A stretch of DNA of 13,123 bases, taken from the NCBI GenBank assembly GCA_017962865.1, contig JAGCUM010000151.1, positions 1 through 13,123 of the forward strand, written 5' to 3'. The position numbers and the translations under genes were made by a program. Shown piece by piece: positions 1 to 7,532 of the stretch. The notes below the pieces were generated by a model that was given only the letters and a program-made list of their open reading frames with translations, was not told the DNA's origin and made no database searches. This DNA is from Spirochaetales bacterium (lineage in GTDB: Bacteria > Spirochaetota > Spirochaetia > Sphaerochaetales > Sphaerochaetaceae). Numbering within the stretch: position 1 is the first letter of the stretch; the number at the start of each line of letters is the position of its first letter.

Positions 1-1110
1 CTACGGTCCATTGAAGAGGGCAAAGTATCCGATCTTGCCCGCAGAAGGGGAGGCGGTATCGAGGATGTAGCCAGAACACTCAGATATGAAGTACTGCAGG
101 AAGAGCGCCTGAAAAGAAAAGCTTCTTTCATCCTCACAGCACACCATGCCCAGGATCAGATCGAGACCATCCTCATGAAGCTGTCATCCGGTTCCCCCGC
201 AACCTCTTTCAGGGGTGTTTCCGCCCTTGATGAGAGCAGGCATCTGATTCGTCCGCTAATGGATTTCGAACGCGCGGAATTGGAAGAATACCTGATTGAA
301 AAGAACCTCAAGTGGAGTAATGACTCTACAAATTCAGATGCCTGTTATCGAAGAAATCTCATAAGAAATGAAGCATTACCTCAGATTCAGGCCATTTGGA
401 AAGGCTATGACAGTTCTCTGCTGAGCCTCTCCGATCAAGTCGGAAAGGAGCTGGCTGAGCTCAATCTTCGGGGCTTTGAGACCGACACTATTGCCCTGAA
501 AGTTCTCGTCGGAAAGAGCGTACTCCAGCGAATGGCAGTTCTCTTCTGCATGTGGGATCATGTGTTCGGCGAGAAGGAACTACCGATGAGTCTTCTGGAC
601 AGGGTTCTCCGTGCAATCGAGAGGGCTGAGGACTGTACGGAAGGTTCCAACGGGGCACTATTTACAATTCATCACGGCTCTCTTTTTCTCACGGACCCGT
701 CAGTCGATGAGCTCTGCATAAGCTTCGAGTGTTGCTTCGATCCTTCAGTGGCCCAGAGAATCTCTCTTCCCTGCGGACTGAGTTTCACAAGCTCCGTTCA
801 TGCAGAGGCATCGGGGGATGAGCAATCCGTCAGACTGGATACCGAAGCATTTGCATCGGATGTCAGAATCCGGTTTGCAAGGTTAGGAGACAGAATCCGC
901 CTCAAGGACGGTTCCAAGCTTGTAAAGCGACTGCTTCAGGACATGGGCATTCCCGCTTGTTTCAGAAGCCGTGTCCCAGTAATAGAGGACAAAGAAGGGA
1001 TTTGTGCGGTATTCGGCCGTGTCTGGGGAGGCAAAGATAGAATTTGTGTGAAGTTCAGAACTTCTCTTGCCCCAAAGGACTTTCCTTTATATATTGTCAC
1101 TAAAGGTTAA
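1..1110 (+). CDS. tilS: tRNA(Ile)-lysidine synthase TilS, 5' end missing
   Basis: TilS is an ATP-dependent cytoplasmic enzyme that attaches lysine to C34 of the CAU-anticodon tRNA-Ile, so that it reads AUA and is charged with isoleucine. Frame 1 is open from the first base of the window, so the ATP-binding P-loop region lies upstream; 369 codons are present. The visible part has the family's GGGIEDVAR stretch (window residues 17-25), an HHAQDQIET motif (48-56) matching the usual HHxDDQxET, an NDSTN stretch (about 107-111) and RRNLIRNEALP (117-127). The last 80 or so residues (RLGDRIRLKDG... then VKRLLQDMGIP) match the C-terminal TilS domain that contacts the tRNA acceptor stem. The first Asp of the HHxDDQ motif is Gln here, a mild variation. 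The stop TAA lies 4 bases before ftsH, so the two are co-transcribed. An ATG at 175 is internal, not the start. Confidence 0.93.
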   Translation, partial: LRSIEEGKVSDLARRRGGGIEDVARTLRYEVLQEERLKRKASFILTAHHAQDQIETILMKLSSGSPATSFRGVSALDESRHLIRPLMDFERAELEEYLIEKNLKWSNDSTNSDACYRRNLIRNEALPQIQAIWKGYDSSLLSLSDQVGKELAELNLRGFETDTIALKVLVGKSVLQRMAVLFCMWDHVFGEKELPMSLLDRVLRAIERAEDCTEGSNGALFTIHHGSLFLTDPSVDELCISFECCFDPSVAQRISLPCGLSFTSSVHAEASGDEQSVRLDTEAFASDVRIRFARLGDRIRLKDGSKLVKRLLQDMGIPACFRSRVPVIEDKEGICAVFGRVWGGKDRICVKFRTSLAPKDFPLYIVTKG

Positions 1111-1114
1111 AATA

Positions 1115-3268
1115 ATGGACAACAACGACAGAGAAAACGACCTTCAGAACAACGTTCCTGAAGAGAATATCGAAAAAGAGCAGACGGAGACTCCACAGGA
1201 GACTCCTGCTGAAAACAACGACAGTGCCAAAGCCTTCTGGAAGGAAACTCCATATGATGAGATGCAGCATGTGAAGCCGGACAGTTTCGCAGGTCTGCAG
1301 TCGGATTCTCCCGACTCCGGAAACGATAACAAAAAGAACGGTTCTTCCCAGAACAAGGATGCCGATTCCTACTGGAGACCCAGGGGTACTTCGGACCAGA
1401 ACAAGGGTTCCGGTCAGCAGAGACCCAATCAGGGTCAGGGGCAGGGTCCCAACAGTCCGTTCAGATCCCGCAAGAACAGGATCGGACTGATCATCTTCGC
1501 AGCACTGATCATCCTGTTTGCACTGACTATCTTCACTTCAAACAACAATACGACGGAGGTTTCCTACTCCGCTTTCAAGAACGCGGTGGAGAACGGCAAG
1601 GTCTACGGTGCCAACATCAAGAACGGCACGACAGTCATATTCACGCTGTACGACGTAAGCGAATACAAGACCAGAATCCCTTACCAGGATGATGATCTTC
1701 TGAAACTTCTCGAGAACCACAATGTCGAGATCGTCGGCTCGGAAGCTGATGTCTCCATCCTGGCAATCGTCCTGGAGCTTCTGCCGTGGATAATCTTCAT
1801 CGGCTTTACCATCATGCTCCTTCGCCAGACTTCAGGCGGCGGACAGATGATGCAGTTCGGAAAGAGCCATGCCAAGCAGTATACCGACAAGGACATCAAG
1901 ATCAAATTCAAGGACGTCGCCGGACAGAAAGAGGCCAAATACGAGCTTCAGGAAGTCGTTGAGTTCCTCAAGAACCCGAAGAGATATACCGAAATCGGTG
2001 CAAAGATTCCCAAGGGCGTGCTTCTCGTAGGTCCTCCGGGAACCGGTAAGACCCTTATTGCCAAGGCCGTTGCAGGCGAGGCCGGGGTATCGTTCTTCCA
2101 CACCAGCGGTTCGGACTTCGTCGAGATGTTCGTCGGTATGGGAGCCGCCCGTGTAAGAGACCTCTTCGATCAGGGAAGAAAGCATGCTCCGTGCATCCTC
2201 TTCATAGATGAAATCGATGCAGTCGGACGTTCCAGAGGAAGCGGACTCGGCGGAGGCCACGATGAAAGGGAGCAGACCCTGAACCAGATTCTGGTCGAGA
2301 TGGACGGCTTCGACACCACAAGCGGAGTCATCGTCATCGCAGCAACCAACAGAGCCGATGTCCTGGATCCCGCACTTCTCAGACCGGGCCGCTTCGACAG
2401 ACAGGTTTCCATCACGCTTCCCGACATCAATGAGAGAGAAGACATCCTCAAGATTCATGCCTCCCACGTCAAGACCGATCCCGAGGTCGATCTCAAGAGA
2501 ATCGCCAGGGCTACACCGGGTGCTTCCGGAGCCGATCTTGCCAACCTGGTCAACGAGGCAGCTCTCTTTGCCACCAGACAGAACCGCAAGACGGTCACCA
2601 TGGCCGATTTCGAGCAGGCTAGGGACAAGATGGTCCTCGGCGTTGCCAAGAAGAGCCATGTAATGACACCCGAGGACAAGCTGCTGACTGCCTACCATGA
2701 GAGCGGCCATGCGCTTCTGTTCTACTATCTGCCGGACATCGATCCGCTGTACAAGGTCACCATCATCCCGCACGGTAATGCCGGCGGTGTCACGATGGGC
2801 CTTCCGGAGAACGATCAGTCCTACCTCAAGAGAAGCGCACTGCTGAGCCACATCAAGATGGCCATGGGCGGATACATCGCCGAGCGCATCCTCAACGGTC
2901 AGACTTCAACAGGTCCCAGTTCCGATATCAAGCAGGCGACCGATATCGCACGCCGCATGGTTACGGAGTGGGGTATGAGCGATCTGGGCTTCATAAGCCT
3001 CGGTTCGGAAGGCGAGCCGCTCTTCCTCGGACGTGAGATTGCACAGCATAAGGACTTCAGCGACGAGACAGCATCCAAGATCGACGAGCAGATCCGCAAG
3101 ATTCTCTCCGAGTGTATGGAGGATGCGACCAGGATCCTTACCGAACACAAGGATCAGCTGGACAAGCTTGCCCAGGCTCTGGTTGCCCGTGAGACCCTCG
3201 ATGACAACGAGGTCCGCGAGCTTCTCGGATTCGAAGCAGTCGGTCCCAAGAATTCCGATATCCTCTGA
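1115..3268 (+). CDS. ftsH: ATP-dependent zinc metalloprotease FtsH
   Basis: FtsH is the membrane-anchored hexameric AAA+ protease that extracts and degrades damaged membrane proteins and some short-lived cytoplasmic regulators. The ATG at 1115 is chosen because AAAGG at 1102-1106 sits 8 bases upstream; the longer reading from 1067 would overlap tilS. The product has 717 residues. It has two membrane helices (about 122-141 and 213-236) around a short periplasmic domain, then Walker A GPPGTGKT (306-313), pore loop FVEMFVG (335-341), Walker B ILFIDEID (361-368), the second region of homology with RPGRFDR (423-429), zinc site HESGH (528-532) and the third zinc ligand Asp604 in SSDIKQATD. All catalytic residues are intact. 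Unusually, about 120 acidic and then Gln/Gly/Asn-rich residues precede the first membrane helix, where typical FtsH starts almost at that helix. It is second in the tilS operon; lepA follows after 8 bases. Confidence 0.97.
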   Translation: MDNNDRENDLQNNVPEENIEKEQTETPQETPAENNDSAKAFWKETPYDEMQHVKPDSFAGLQSDSPDSGNDNKKNGSSQNKDADSYWRPRGTSDQNKGSGQQRPNQGQGQGPNSPFRSRKNRIGLIIFAALIILFALTIFTSNNNTTEVSYSAFKNAVENGKVYGANIKNGTTVIFTLYDVSEYKTRIPYQDDDLLKLLENHNVEIVGSEADVSILAIVLELLPWIIFIGFTIMLLRQTSGGGQMMQFGKSHAKQYTDKDIKIKFKDVAGQKEAKYELQEVVEFLKNPKRYTEIGAKIPKGVLLVGPPGTGKTLIAKAVAGEAGVSFFHTSGSDFVEMFVGMGAARVRDLFDQGRKHAPCILFIDEIDAVGRSRGSGLGGGHDEREQTLNQILVEMDGFDTTSGVIVIAATNRADVLDPALLRPGRFDRQVSITLPDINEREDILKIHASHVKTDPEVDLKRIARATPGASGADLANLVNEAALFATRQNRKTVTMADFEQARDKMVLGVAKKSHVMTPEDKLLTAYHESGHALLFYYLPDIDPLYKVTIIPHGNAGGVTMGLPENDQSYLKRSALLSHIKMAMGGYIAERILNGQTSTGPSSDIKQATDIARRMVTEWGMSDLGFISLGSEGEPLFLGREIAQHKDFSDETASKIDEQIRKILSECMEDATRILTEHKDQLDKLAQALVARETLDDNEVRELLGFEAVGPKNSDIL

Positions 3269-3276
3269 GGTAAGTC

Positions 3277-5094
3277 ATGGTTGATTCCGCGCACAAGAGA
3301 AACTTCTGCATCATCGCCCACATAGACCACGGCAAGTCCACTCTTGCCGACAGGTTCATCGAGAAGGCCCGCCTAGTGACCACAAGAGGTCCAGAGCAGA
3401 CCCAGATCCTCGACAACATGGACATCGAGCGTGAGCGCGGAATCACCATCAAGAGCCAGGCCGTCACGATTCCCTATACCGCGAAGAACGGGGAACTCTA
3501 TGAGCTGAACCTTGTAGATACCCCGGGTCACGTCGACTTCTCGTACGAGGTTTCCAGGGCAATCAGTTCCTGTGAGGGAGCACTTCTTCTGATAGATGCC
3601 TCACAGGGAGTGGAGGCCCAGACTCTGGCCAACCTCTATATGGCCATGGACCACAATCTGGAAATCATCCCCGTAATAAACAAGATCGACCTTGCCAGCG
3701 CGGATATTCCGTCCTGTCTGGAACAGATCGACCACGATCTCGGACTGGATGTCGATATGGCCCAGAAGGTATCGGCAAAAACCGGTGAGGGTGTCGACGA
3801 CCTCTATGAGGCCATAGTCGAATACATCCCTGCTCCTGATGAGAATAACTCAAAACCTCTCAAGGCTCTGATCTTCGACAGCCATTACGACCCCTACAGG
3901 GGAGTCATCGTCCATTTCCGTATCTTCGAGGGCAAGGTCAGCGAAGGCGATGAGATCATGTTCATGAACAGCCATGCCACCTACAAGGTCGAAGAGGTCG
4001 GAATCTTCCAGCTGAATCTGGTTCGGACCAGAACCCTTAATTCAGGTGATGTCGGCTACTTCATCGCAGGCATCAAGAACATAAGCGACATCAGGGTAGG
4101 CGATACCGTAACCCTTTCGTCCAATCCCGCCGAGGAACCCTGCGAAGGATTCAAGGATGTCAAACCGGTCGTGTTCAGCTCAATCTATCCTGTCGATACC
4201 AATGACTACGAGGACCTTCTGGATGCCATCGAGAGGCTCAAGCTAAACGATGCCTCCCTGGTTTACGAGAAGGACAGTTCGATAGCCCTGGGACAGGGTT
4301 TCAGGTGCGGTTTTCTGGGTATGTTGCATCTGGAGGTCGTCCAGGAGCGTATCGAGCGTGAGTTCGGACTTTCCATTGTCCTGACCAGCCCATCGGTCCG
4401 CTACCACATCCACATGAAGAACGGTGAGATGATAGAAGTGGACAATCCCTTGGATTATCCGGACCAGGTGAAGATCGATTACGCCGAAGAGCCCTACATC
4501 AAGGCAAGCGTAATCACACCCACTGCCTATGTGGGACAGATAATCACCCTCTGCATGGAAAAGCGCGGTGTCCAGACCGGGATGAACTACATTGACACAA
4601 AGCGCGTCGAACTCATCTACGAGATGCCTCTTGCAGAGGTTCTCTTCGAGTTCTACGACAGGCTCAAATCGGTCTCCAGAGGCTATGCTTCATTCGATTA
4701 CGAGATCATCGGTTACAGAAAGACCGACCTGGTAAGAATGGATATCCTGGTCAACGGAGAGGCCTGCGATGCCCTGAGCATGCTTGTCTTCAGGGATAAT
4801 GCGGCATCTCGCGGAAGACAGGCCTGCGAGAGACTCCAGGAAGAGATTCCGCGCCATCAGTTCAAGATTCCCATTCAGGCAGCAATAGGCGGCAACATCA
4901 TTGCCAGGGAGACGATCAATGCCTTCCGCAAGGATGTTACGGCCAAGTGCTACGGCGGTGATATAACCAGAAAACGAAAGCTGCTGGAAAAGCAGAAGGA
5001 AGGAAAGAAACGCATGAAGCTCGTGGGCAATGTGGAGATTCCGCAGAGTGCATATCTTGCAGTGCTCAAGAGCAAGAGCGACGACGACAGATAG
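3277..5094 (+). CDS. lepA: Elongation factor 4 (LepA), translational GTPase
   Basis: LepA/EF4 is a ribosome-binding GTPase related to EF-G that can back-translocate or remodel stalled ribosomes and assists initiation and 30S assembly under stress. The 605-residue product has the family's normal length. GTPase motifs are complete: G1 AHIDHGKS (14-21), the switch I stretch ERERGITIK (51-59), G3 DTPGH (81-85) and G4 NKID (135-138). The C-terminal half carries typical LepA sequence, including GFRCGFLGMLHLEVVQER and, near the end, TAKCYGGDITRKRKLLEKQK followed by a basic GKKRMK stretch, the hallmark EF4 C-terminal domain. The GAGGT Shine-Dalgarno at 3267-3271 overlaps the ftsH stop codon, and the ATG follows 5 bases later, so translation is probably coupled. 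It is expressed in the tilS-ftsH-lepA-galM-udk operon; a membrane-associated role beside ftsH is plausible but not shown. Confidence 0.97.
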   Translation: MVDSAHKRNFCIIAHIDHGKSTLADRFIEKARLVTTRGPEQTQILDNMDIERERGITIKSQAVTIPYTAKNGELYELNLVDTPGHVDFSYEVSRAISSCEGALLLIDASQGVEAQTLANLYMAMDHNLEIIPVINKIDLASADIPSCLEQIDHDLGLDVDMAQKVSAKTGEGVDDLYEAIVEYIPAPDENNSKPLKALIFDSHYDPYRGVIVHFRIFEGKVSEGDEIMFMNSHATYKVEEVGIFQLNLVRTRTLNSGDVGYFIAGIKNISDIRVGDTVTLSSNPAEEPCEGFKDVKPVVFSSIYPVDTNDYEDLLDAIERLKLNDASLVYEKDSSIALGQGFRCGFLGMLHLEVVQERIEREFGLSIVLTSPSVRYHIHMKNGEMIEVDNPLDYPDQVKIDYAEEPYIKASVITPTAYVGQIITLCMEKRGVQTGMNYIDTKRVELIYEMPLAEVLFEFYDRLKSVSRGYASFDYEIIGYRKTDLVRMDILVNGEACDALSMLVFRDNAASRGRQACERLQEEIPRHQFKIPIQAAIGGNIIARETINAFRKDVTAKCYGGDITRKRKLLEKQKEGKKRMKLVGNVEIPQSAYLAVLKSKSDDDR

Positions 5095-5103
5095 GGGGCT
5101 TTC

Positions 5104-6117
5104 ATGGACGTTCGGGAGTACACTTACAGGAGCGGGGATTATTCGTTTTCGATTCTAAATCTGGGATGCGCGGTCACTTCGATCTGCACTCCCGACAGGG
5201 ACGGAAAGATCGCAAATGTGACACTTCCGTTCGTGGGTGCCGTGCAGAATCCCGATGTCATACTGGGGTCCACCAAATTCTACGGGCTTACCGTCGGACG
5301 TTTTGCCAACAGGATCGGAGGGGCAAGCTTCACACTGGACGGAAGGAAATGGTCCTTCGAGCCCAACGATGGCCCGAACTTCCTTCATAGCGGAATAAAA
5401 GGTCTTTGGGCGAGGATCTGGACTGTCAAACATATGGATGACGGTTTTCTCTGTTCCATCAAGGTAACCCAGGCCGAAGACGGTTTCCCCGGTGATGCAG
5501 ACATCAGGGTCCGCTTCTCGCTTTCGTCCGACGGGGTGTTCAGAATCCATTACAGCGCCACTTGTACCGAAGCCTGCCCGCTGAATCTTACAAACCACAC
5601 CTATTTCAATCTTACAGGCAATCCGTCCGAGAGCATCCGCTCACACAGGGTGATCATGAACAGCTCCAGCATCGTCGGAGTAGGGCCGGGCCTCATCCCC
5701 GACGGAAGCATCGTTCCGGTGAAGGGGACCGCATGGGACTTCACTTCCGAGAAAGCTCTCGGAGACGAAATCGATGCTCCCGAACTCAAGGCAGCAGGCG
5801 GTTACGACCATGCCTACATCATCGACAGGCTTGACGGACCGGGCAGGGGCTTTGTCAAGTTCATCGAAGTGCGCGAACCCGAGACCGGAAGGGTCATGCA
5901 GGCATTCACGGATCTTCCTGCCTTCCACCTCTACAGCGGAAACTTCATGGACGGCGAGTGCGGATATGCTCACCAGACCGGCTTCTGTCTGGAAACAGAG
6001 TTCTATCCGGATGCAGTCAATCATCCTGAATTCCCATCATGCATCGTGAGACCCGGAGAACTTTTCGAAAGCACGACGGTCTACCACTTCTACACCGACA
6101 GGAAGGAGAACAGCTGA
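5104..6117 (+). CDS. galM: Aldose 1-epimerase (galactose mutarotase)
   Basis: GalM interconverts the alpha and beta anomers of aldohexoses such as galactose and glucose in the cytoplasm, feeding the Leloir pathway and sugar kinases. The 337-residue protein has the usual length and all family landmarks: [18 protein letters not shown] (63-80), LHSG with substrate-binding His95, [10 protein letters not shown] with the catalytic acid His165, GGYDHAY with Asp235, and FCLETEF with the catalytic base Glu297, then the C-terminal RPGE motif (317-320). No signal peptide is seen. The ATG at 5104 follows an AGGGGG Shine-Dalgarno (5093-5098) that overlaps the lepA stop, 9 bases away. Its stop TGA shares its last A with the ATG of the uridine kinase gene, so the two are translationally coupled. 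Its place behind lepA suggests constitutive, housekeeping expression rather than sugar-induced control. Substrate preference cannot be read from sequence. Confidence 0.95.
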   Translation: MDVREYTYRSGDYSFSILNLGCAVTSICTPDRDGKIANVTLPFVGAVQNPDVILGSTKFYGLTVGRFANRIGGASFTLDGRKWSFEPNDGPNFLHSGIKGLWARIWTVKHMDDGFLCSIKVTQAEDGFPGDADIRVRFSLSSDGVFRIHYSATCTEACPLNLTNHTYFNLTGNPSESIRSHRVIMNSSSIVGVGPGLIPDGSIVPVKGTAWDFTSEKALGDEIDAPELKAAGGYDHAYIIDRLDGPGRGFVKFIEVREPETGRVMQAFTDLPAFHLYSGNFMDGECGYAHQTGFCLETEFYPDAVNHPEFPSCIVRPGELFESTTVYHFYTDRKENS

Positions 6118-6734
6118 TGTCAGGGGTAAAGGTAATCGGAATCACCGGCGGCTCAGGAAGCGGTAAATCCACCATCGTCCGCAAGATAGGCGAGGTCTGT
6201 CCCGATTTTGTCTTCATCCCCCAGGACAACTACTACAAGAGCGCGGTGTTCATCAACAACTCGAACATCACCGCCTACAACTTCGACCATCCCGATGCCT
6301 TCGACATGGAGTTGCTTCACAGGCATCTGAGCGACCTGAAGAACGGAATCGGCATCGACATGCCCCAGTACGACTTCGTTCATCACTGCCGCAAAAGCGA
6401 GACGGTTCATCTGGATCCTGCTCCGCTGATCATCGTGGAGGGCCTCATGGTCCTCTTCGACCCCGAGATCCGCAATCTCCTCGATCTCAAGATCTATGTC
6501 GATACCCCTGATGACATCAGGTTCATAAGAAGGCTTCTGAGGGATATCAACGAGAGGGGAAGGACGCTCGACAGCGTCGTGAAGCAGTATCTTGAGGTTG
6601 TCAGACCGGGCCATTCGCTTTTCATCGAGCCTACGAAGGAATATGCGGACATCATTATCCCCGAAGGCGGGCACAACGAAAGGGCACTCAGCGTCCTGAT
6701 ATCGTTCGTCAAGGATATCAGCCGGAACGTGTAG
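6117..6734 (+). CDS. udk: Uridine/cytidine kinase
   Basis: This kinase phosphorylates uridine and cytidine to UMP and CMP for pyrimidine salvage. The 205-residue protein starts at the ATG overlapping the galM stop (TGATG); AGGAG at 6104-6108 lies 8 bases upstream. It has a P-loop GGSGSGKST (11-19), the Udk motif QDNYYK (35-40), the nucleoside-site NFDHPDAFD (54-62), PQYDF followed by a basic-acidic stretch typical of the substrate lid, IIVEGLMVL as Walker B-like strand, and [12 protein letters not shown] in the C-terminal half with the conserved [25 protein letters not shown] block. These mark the uridine kinase branch of the phosphoribulokinase/uridine kinase superfamily rather than pantothenate kinase. 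It is the last gene of the five-gene operon; it converges on yidD with only 35 bases between, and I see no clear terminator there. Confidence 0.95.
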   Translation: MSGVKVIGITGGSGSGKSTIVRKIGEVCPDFVFIPQDNYYKSAVFINNSNITAYNFDHPDAFDMELLHRHLSDLKNGIGIDMPQYDFVHHCRKSETVHLDPAPLIIVEGLMVLFDPEIRNLLDLKIYVDTPDDIRFIRRLLRDINERGRTLDSVVKQYLEVVRPGHSLFIEPTKEYADIIIPEGGHNERALSVLISFVKDISRNV

Positions 6735-6769
6735 TATCAGTTTAATTAGATATTATTAATGGTATCGGC

Positions 6770-7063
6770 CTAGAAGAGGGCCTTGCCGTGGCGTCGGAAT
6801 GCGGTGCGGCGGTCCCGGATGTGTCTCCAGCTGAAGTTTTCGGGAAGATCGTCCGGACCACCGTAGAAGAGGCGGTTGCATCTGAGGATCCTGCTGGTAC
6901 CGAGGATGGTTCCCCGGATGATGCCGAATTCCATCACGGCCCTGTTGAAGTACTCGGAGCAGGTCGGGCTGTAGATACAGGACTTGCCGAGCCAGGGGGA
7001 GAGCAGTTTCTGGTAGGCTTTCACGGGCAGGAGATAGATTTTCCTTGCGATGTTCTTTCCCAT
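6770..7063 (-). CDS. yidD: Membrane protein insertion efficiency factor YidD
   Basis: YidD is a small membrane-associated protein that helps YidC insert proteins into the inner membrane. The 97-residue product begins with an amphipathic, basic N-terminus (MGKNIARKIYLLPVKAYQKL) and contains the family signature: LLSPWLGKSCIYSPTCSEYFNRAVMEFG with Cys29 and Cys35, then RGTILGTSRILRCNRLFYGG with its Cys-Asn pair. Elsewhere yidD usually sits in the rpmH-rnpA-yidD-yidC cluster; here it is isolated, convergent with udk and divergent from a small basic gene. No Shine-Dalgarno is visible before the ATG, and a possible -10 lies only 6 bases upstream, so the message may be leaderless. The C-terminal 20 residues, rich in Arg and His, are less conserved. 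Confidence 0.93.
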   Translation of the reverse strand: MGKNIARKIYLLPVKAYQKLLSPWLGKSCIYSPTCSEYFNRAVMEFGIIRGTILGTSRILRCNRLFYGGPDDLPENFSWRHIRDRRTAFRRHGKALF

Positions 7064-7069
7064 GTGTTA

Positions 7070-7098
7070 AAAATACCCGTTGGAAGTGTTTTATTCAA
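7070..7098 (-). promoter_or_regulatory. Possible yidD promoter
   Basis: On the minus strand, TTGAAT (7093-7098) and TATTTT (7070-7075) are separated by 17 bases. Each matches 4 of 6 consensus positions. Transcription would begin almost exactly at the yidD ATG (7063), which agrees with the lack of a ribosome binding site. The signal is weak, and AT-rich DNA can produce it by chance. Confidence 0.35.
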
Positions 7099-7119
7099 TG
7101 CAAAATCAGACCAAAGGGT

Positions 7120-7149
7120 TTGACTAAAACATCGGATTCGTTCTATATT
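7120..7149 (+). promoter_or_regulatory. Strong sigma70-type promoter for the 56-codon gene
   Basis: A -35 of TTGACT (7120-7125; 5 of 6) and a -10 of TATATT (7144-7149; 5 of 6) are spaced by 18 bases. The expected start near 7156 gives a leader of about 33 bases ending in a strong AACGGAGGAA ribosome binding site. It is among the best promoter matches in the window. Confidence 0.75.
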
Positions 7150-7188
7150 ACGTCTGATATTGTGAATTAATCCAAACGGAGGAAAAAT

Positions 7189-7359
7189 ATGGCAGGTGCT
7201 ATTTCTAAAAACGCACGTCGTGAAGGCGCAAAGGTCCTGATGAGCCGCTGGGGTGGCGAGATCAAGACAAAGTCAGTTTTCGAGAACGGAAAGCTCCATC
7301 ACATCGCTTACTGCGTGAAGACCGGTAACACGGCCCGCAAGCCGAAGGATCTGATGTAA
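7189..7359 (+). CDS. Small basic protein of unknown function (56 residues)
   Basis: A 56-codon gene too short for most ORF cut-offs, but well supported. A near-consensus promoter lies upstream, a strong Shine-Dalgarno (CGGAGGA, 7178-7184) sits 4 bases before the ATG, and a perfect hairpin/U8 terminator follows 15 bases after the stop. The protein starts MAGAISKNARREGAKV and is strongly basic: 12 Lys/Arg against 4 Asp/Glu. It has a central WGGEIKTKSVFENGKLHHIAY segment that could form a beta hairpin and a single Cys (42). No signal peptide or membrane helix is seen. I do not recognise the family. Small size, high positive charge and a strong solo transcription unit are what one sees in ribosomal or nucleoid-associated small proteins, but that is inference only. 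Confidence 0.85.
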   Translation: MAGAISKNARREGAKVLMSRWGGEIKTKSVFENGKLHHIAYCVKTGNTARKPKDLM

Positions 7360-7374
7360 GATTCTTTCAATTCA

Positions 7375-7400
7375 AACCCGCATATCAGCGGGTTTTTTTT
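7375..7400 (+). terminator. Rho-independent terminator after the 56-codon gene
   Basis: CCCGC (7377-7381) and GCGGG (7388-7392) form a stem around the 6-base loop ATATCA, extended by AA/TT, followed by eight T (7393-7400). Confidence 0.92.
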
Positions 7401-7483
7401 GGAATACATGAACTGGGACGCGGAAAATAGCAGTTTTTTTGTTCAAAAATAGCTTTTTTTCTGTATCCACATTACCGTGCATG

Positions 7484-7492
7484 TGTTATTAT
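7484..7492 (+). promoter_or_regulatory. Possible extended -10 promoter for the lipoprotein gene
   Basis: TGTTATTAT fits an extended -10 (TGn plus TATTAT, 5 of 6). A -35 at the right distance is poor (TATCCA, 7464-7469). Two A-tract/T-tract blocks lie just upstream (7424-7440 and 7445-7460) and could act as an UP-like or bent-DNA element. The leader would be about 35 bases long. Confidence 0.4.
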
Positions 7493-7532
7493 AAGTGTGT
7501 TATATATTGAGAACGTCATGAGGAGGAAACAC

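Noticed and set aside
1832..2851. Minus-strand open reading of 339 codons opposite ftsH
   Set aside because: It is antisense to the catalytic core of FtsH, where all conserved motifs are on the plus strand. Strong codon bias on one strand leaves such mirror frames open. No ribosome site or known motif.
6735..6769. Terminator between udk and yidD
   Set aside because: The short gap is AT-rich, but no stable hairpin with a T-run is visible on either strand.
6788..7123. Plus-strand 111-codon reading opposite yidD
   Set aside because: yidD on the other strand has clear family motifs; the plus-strand frame has no recognisable features.
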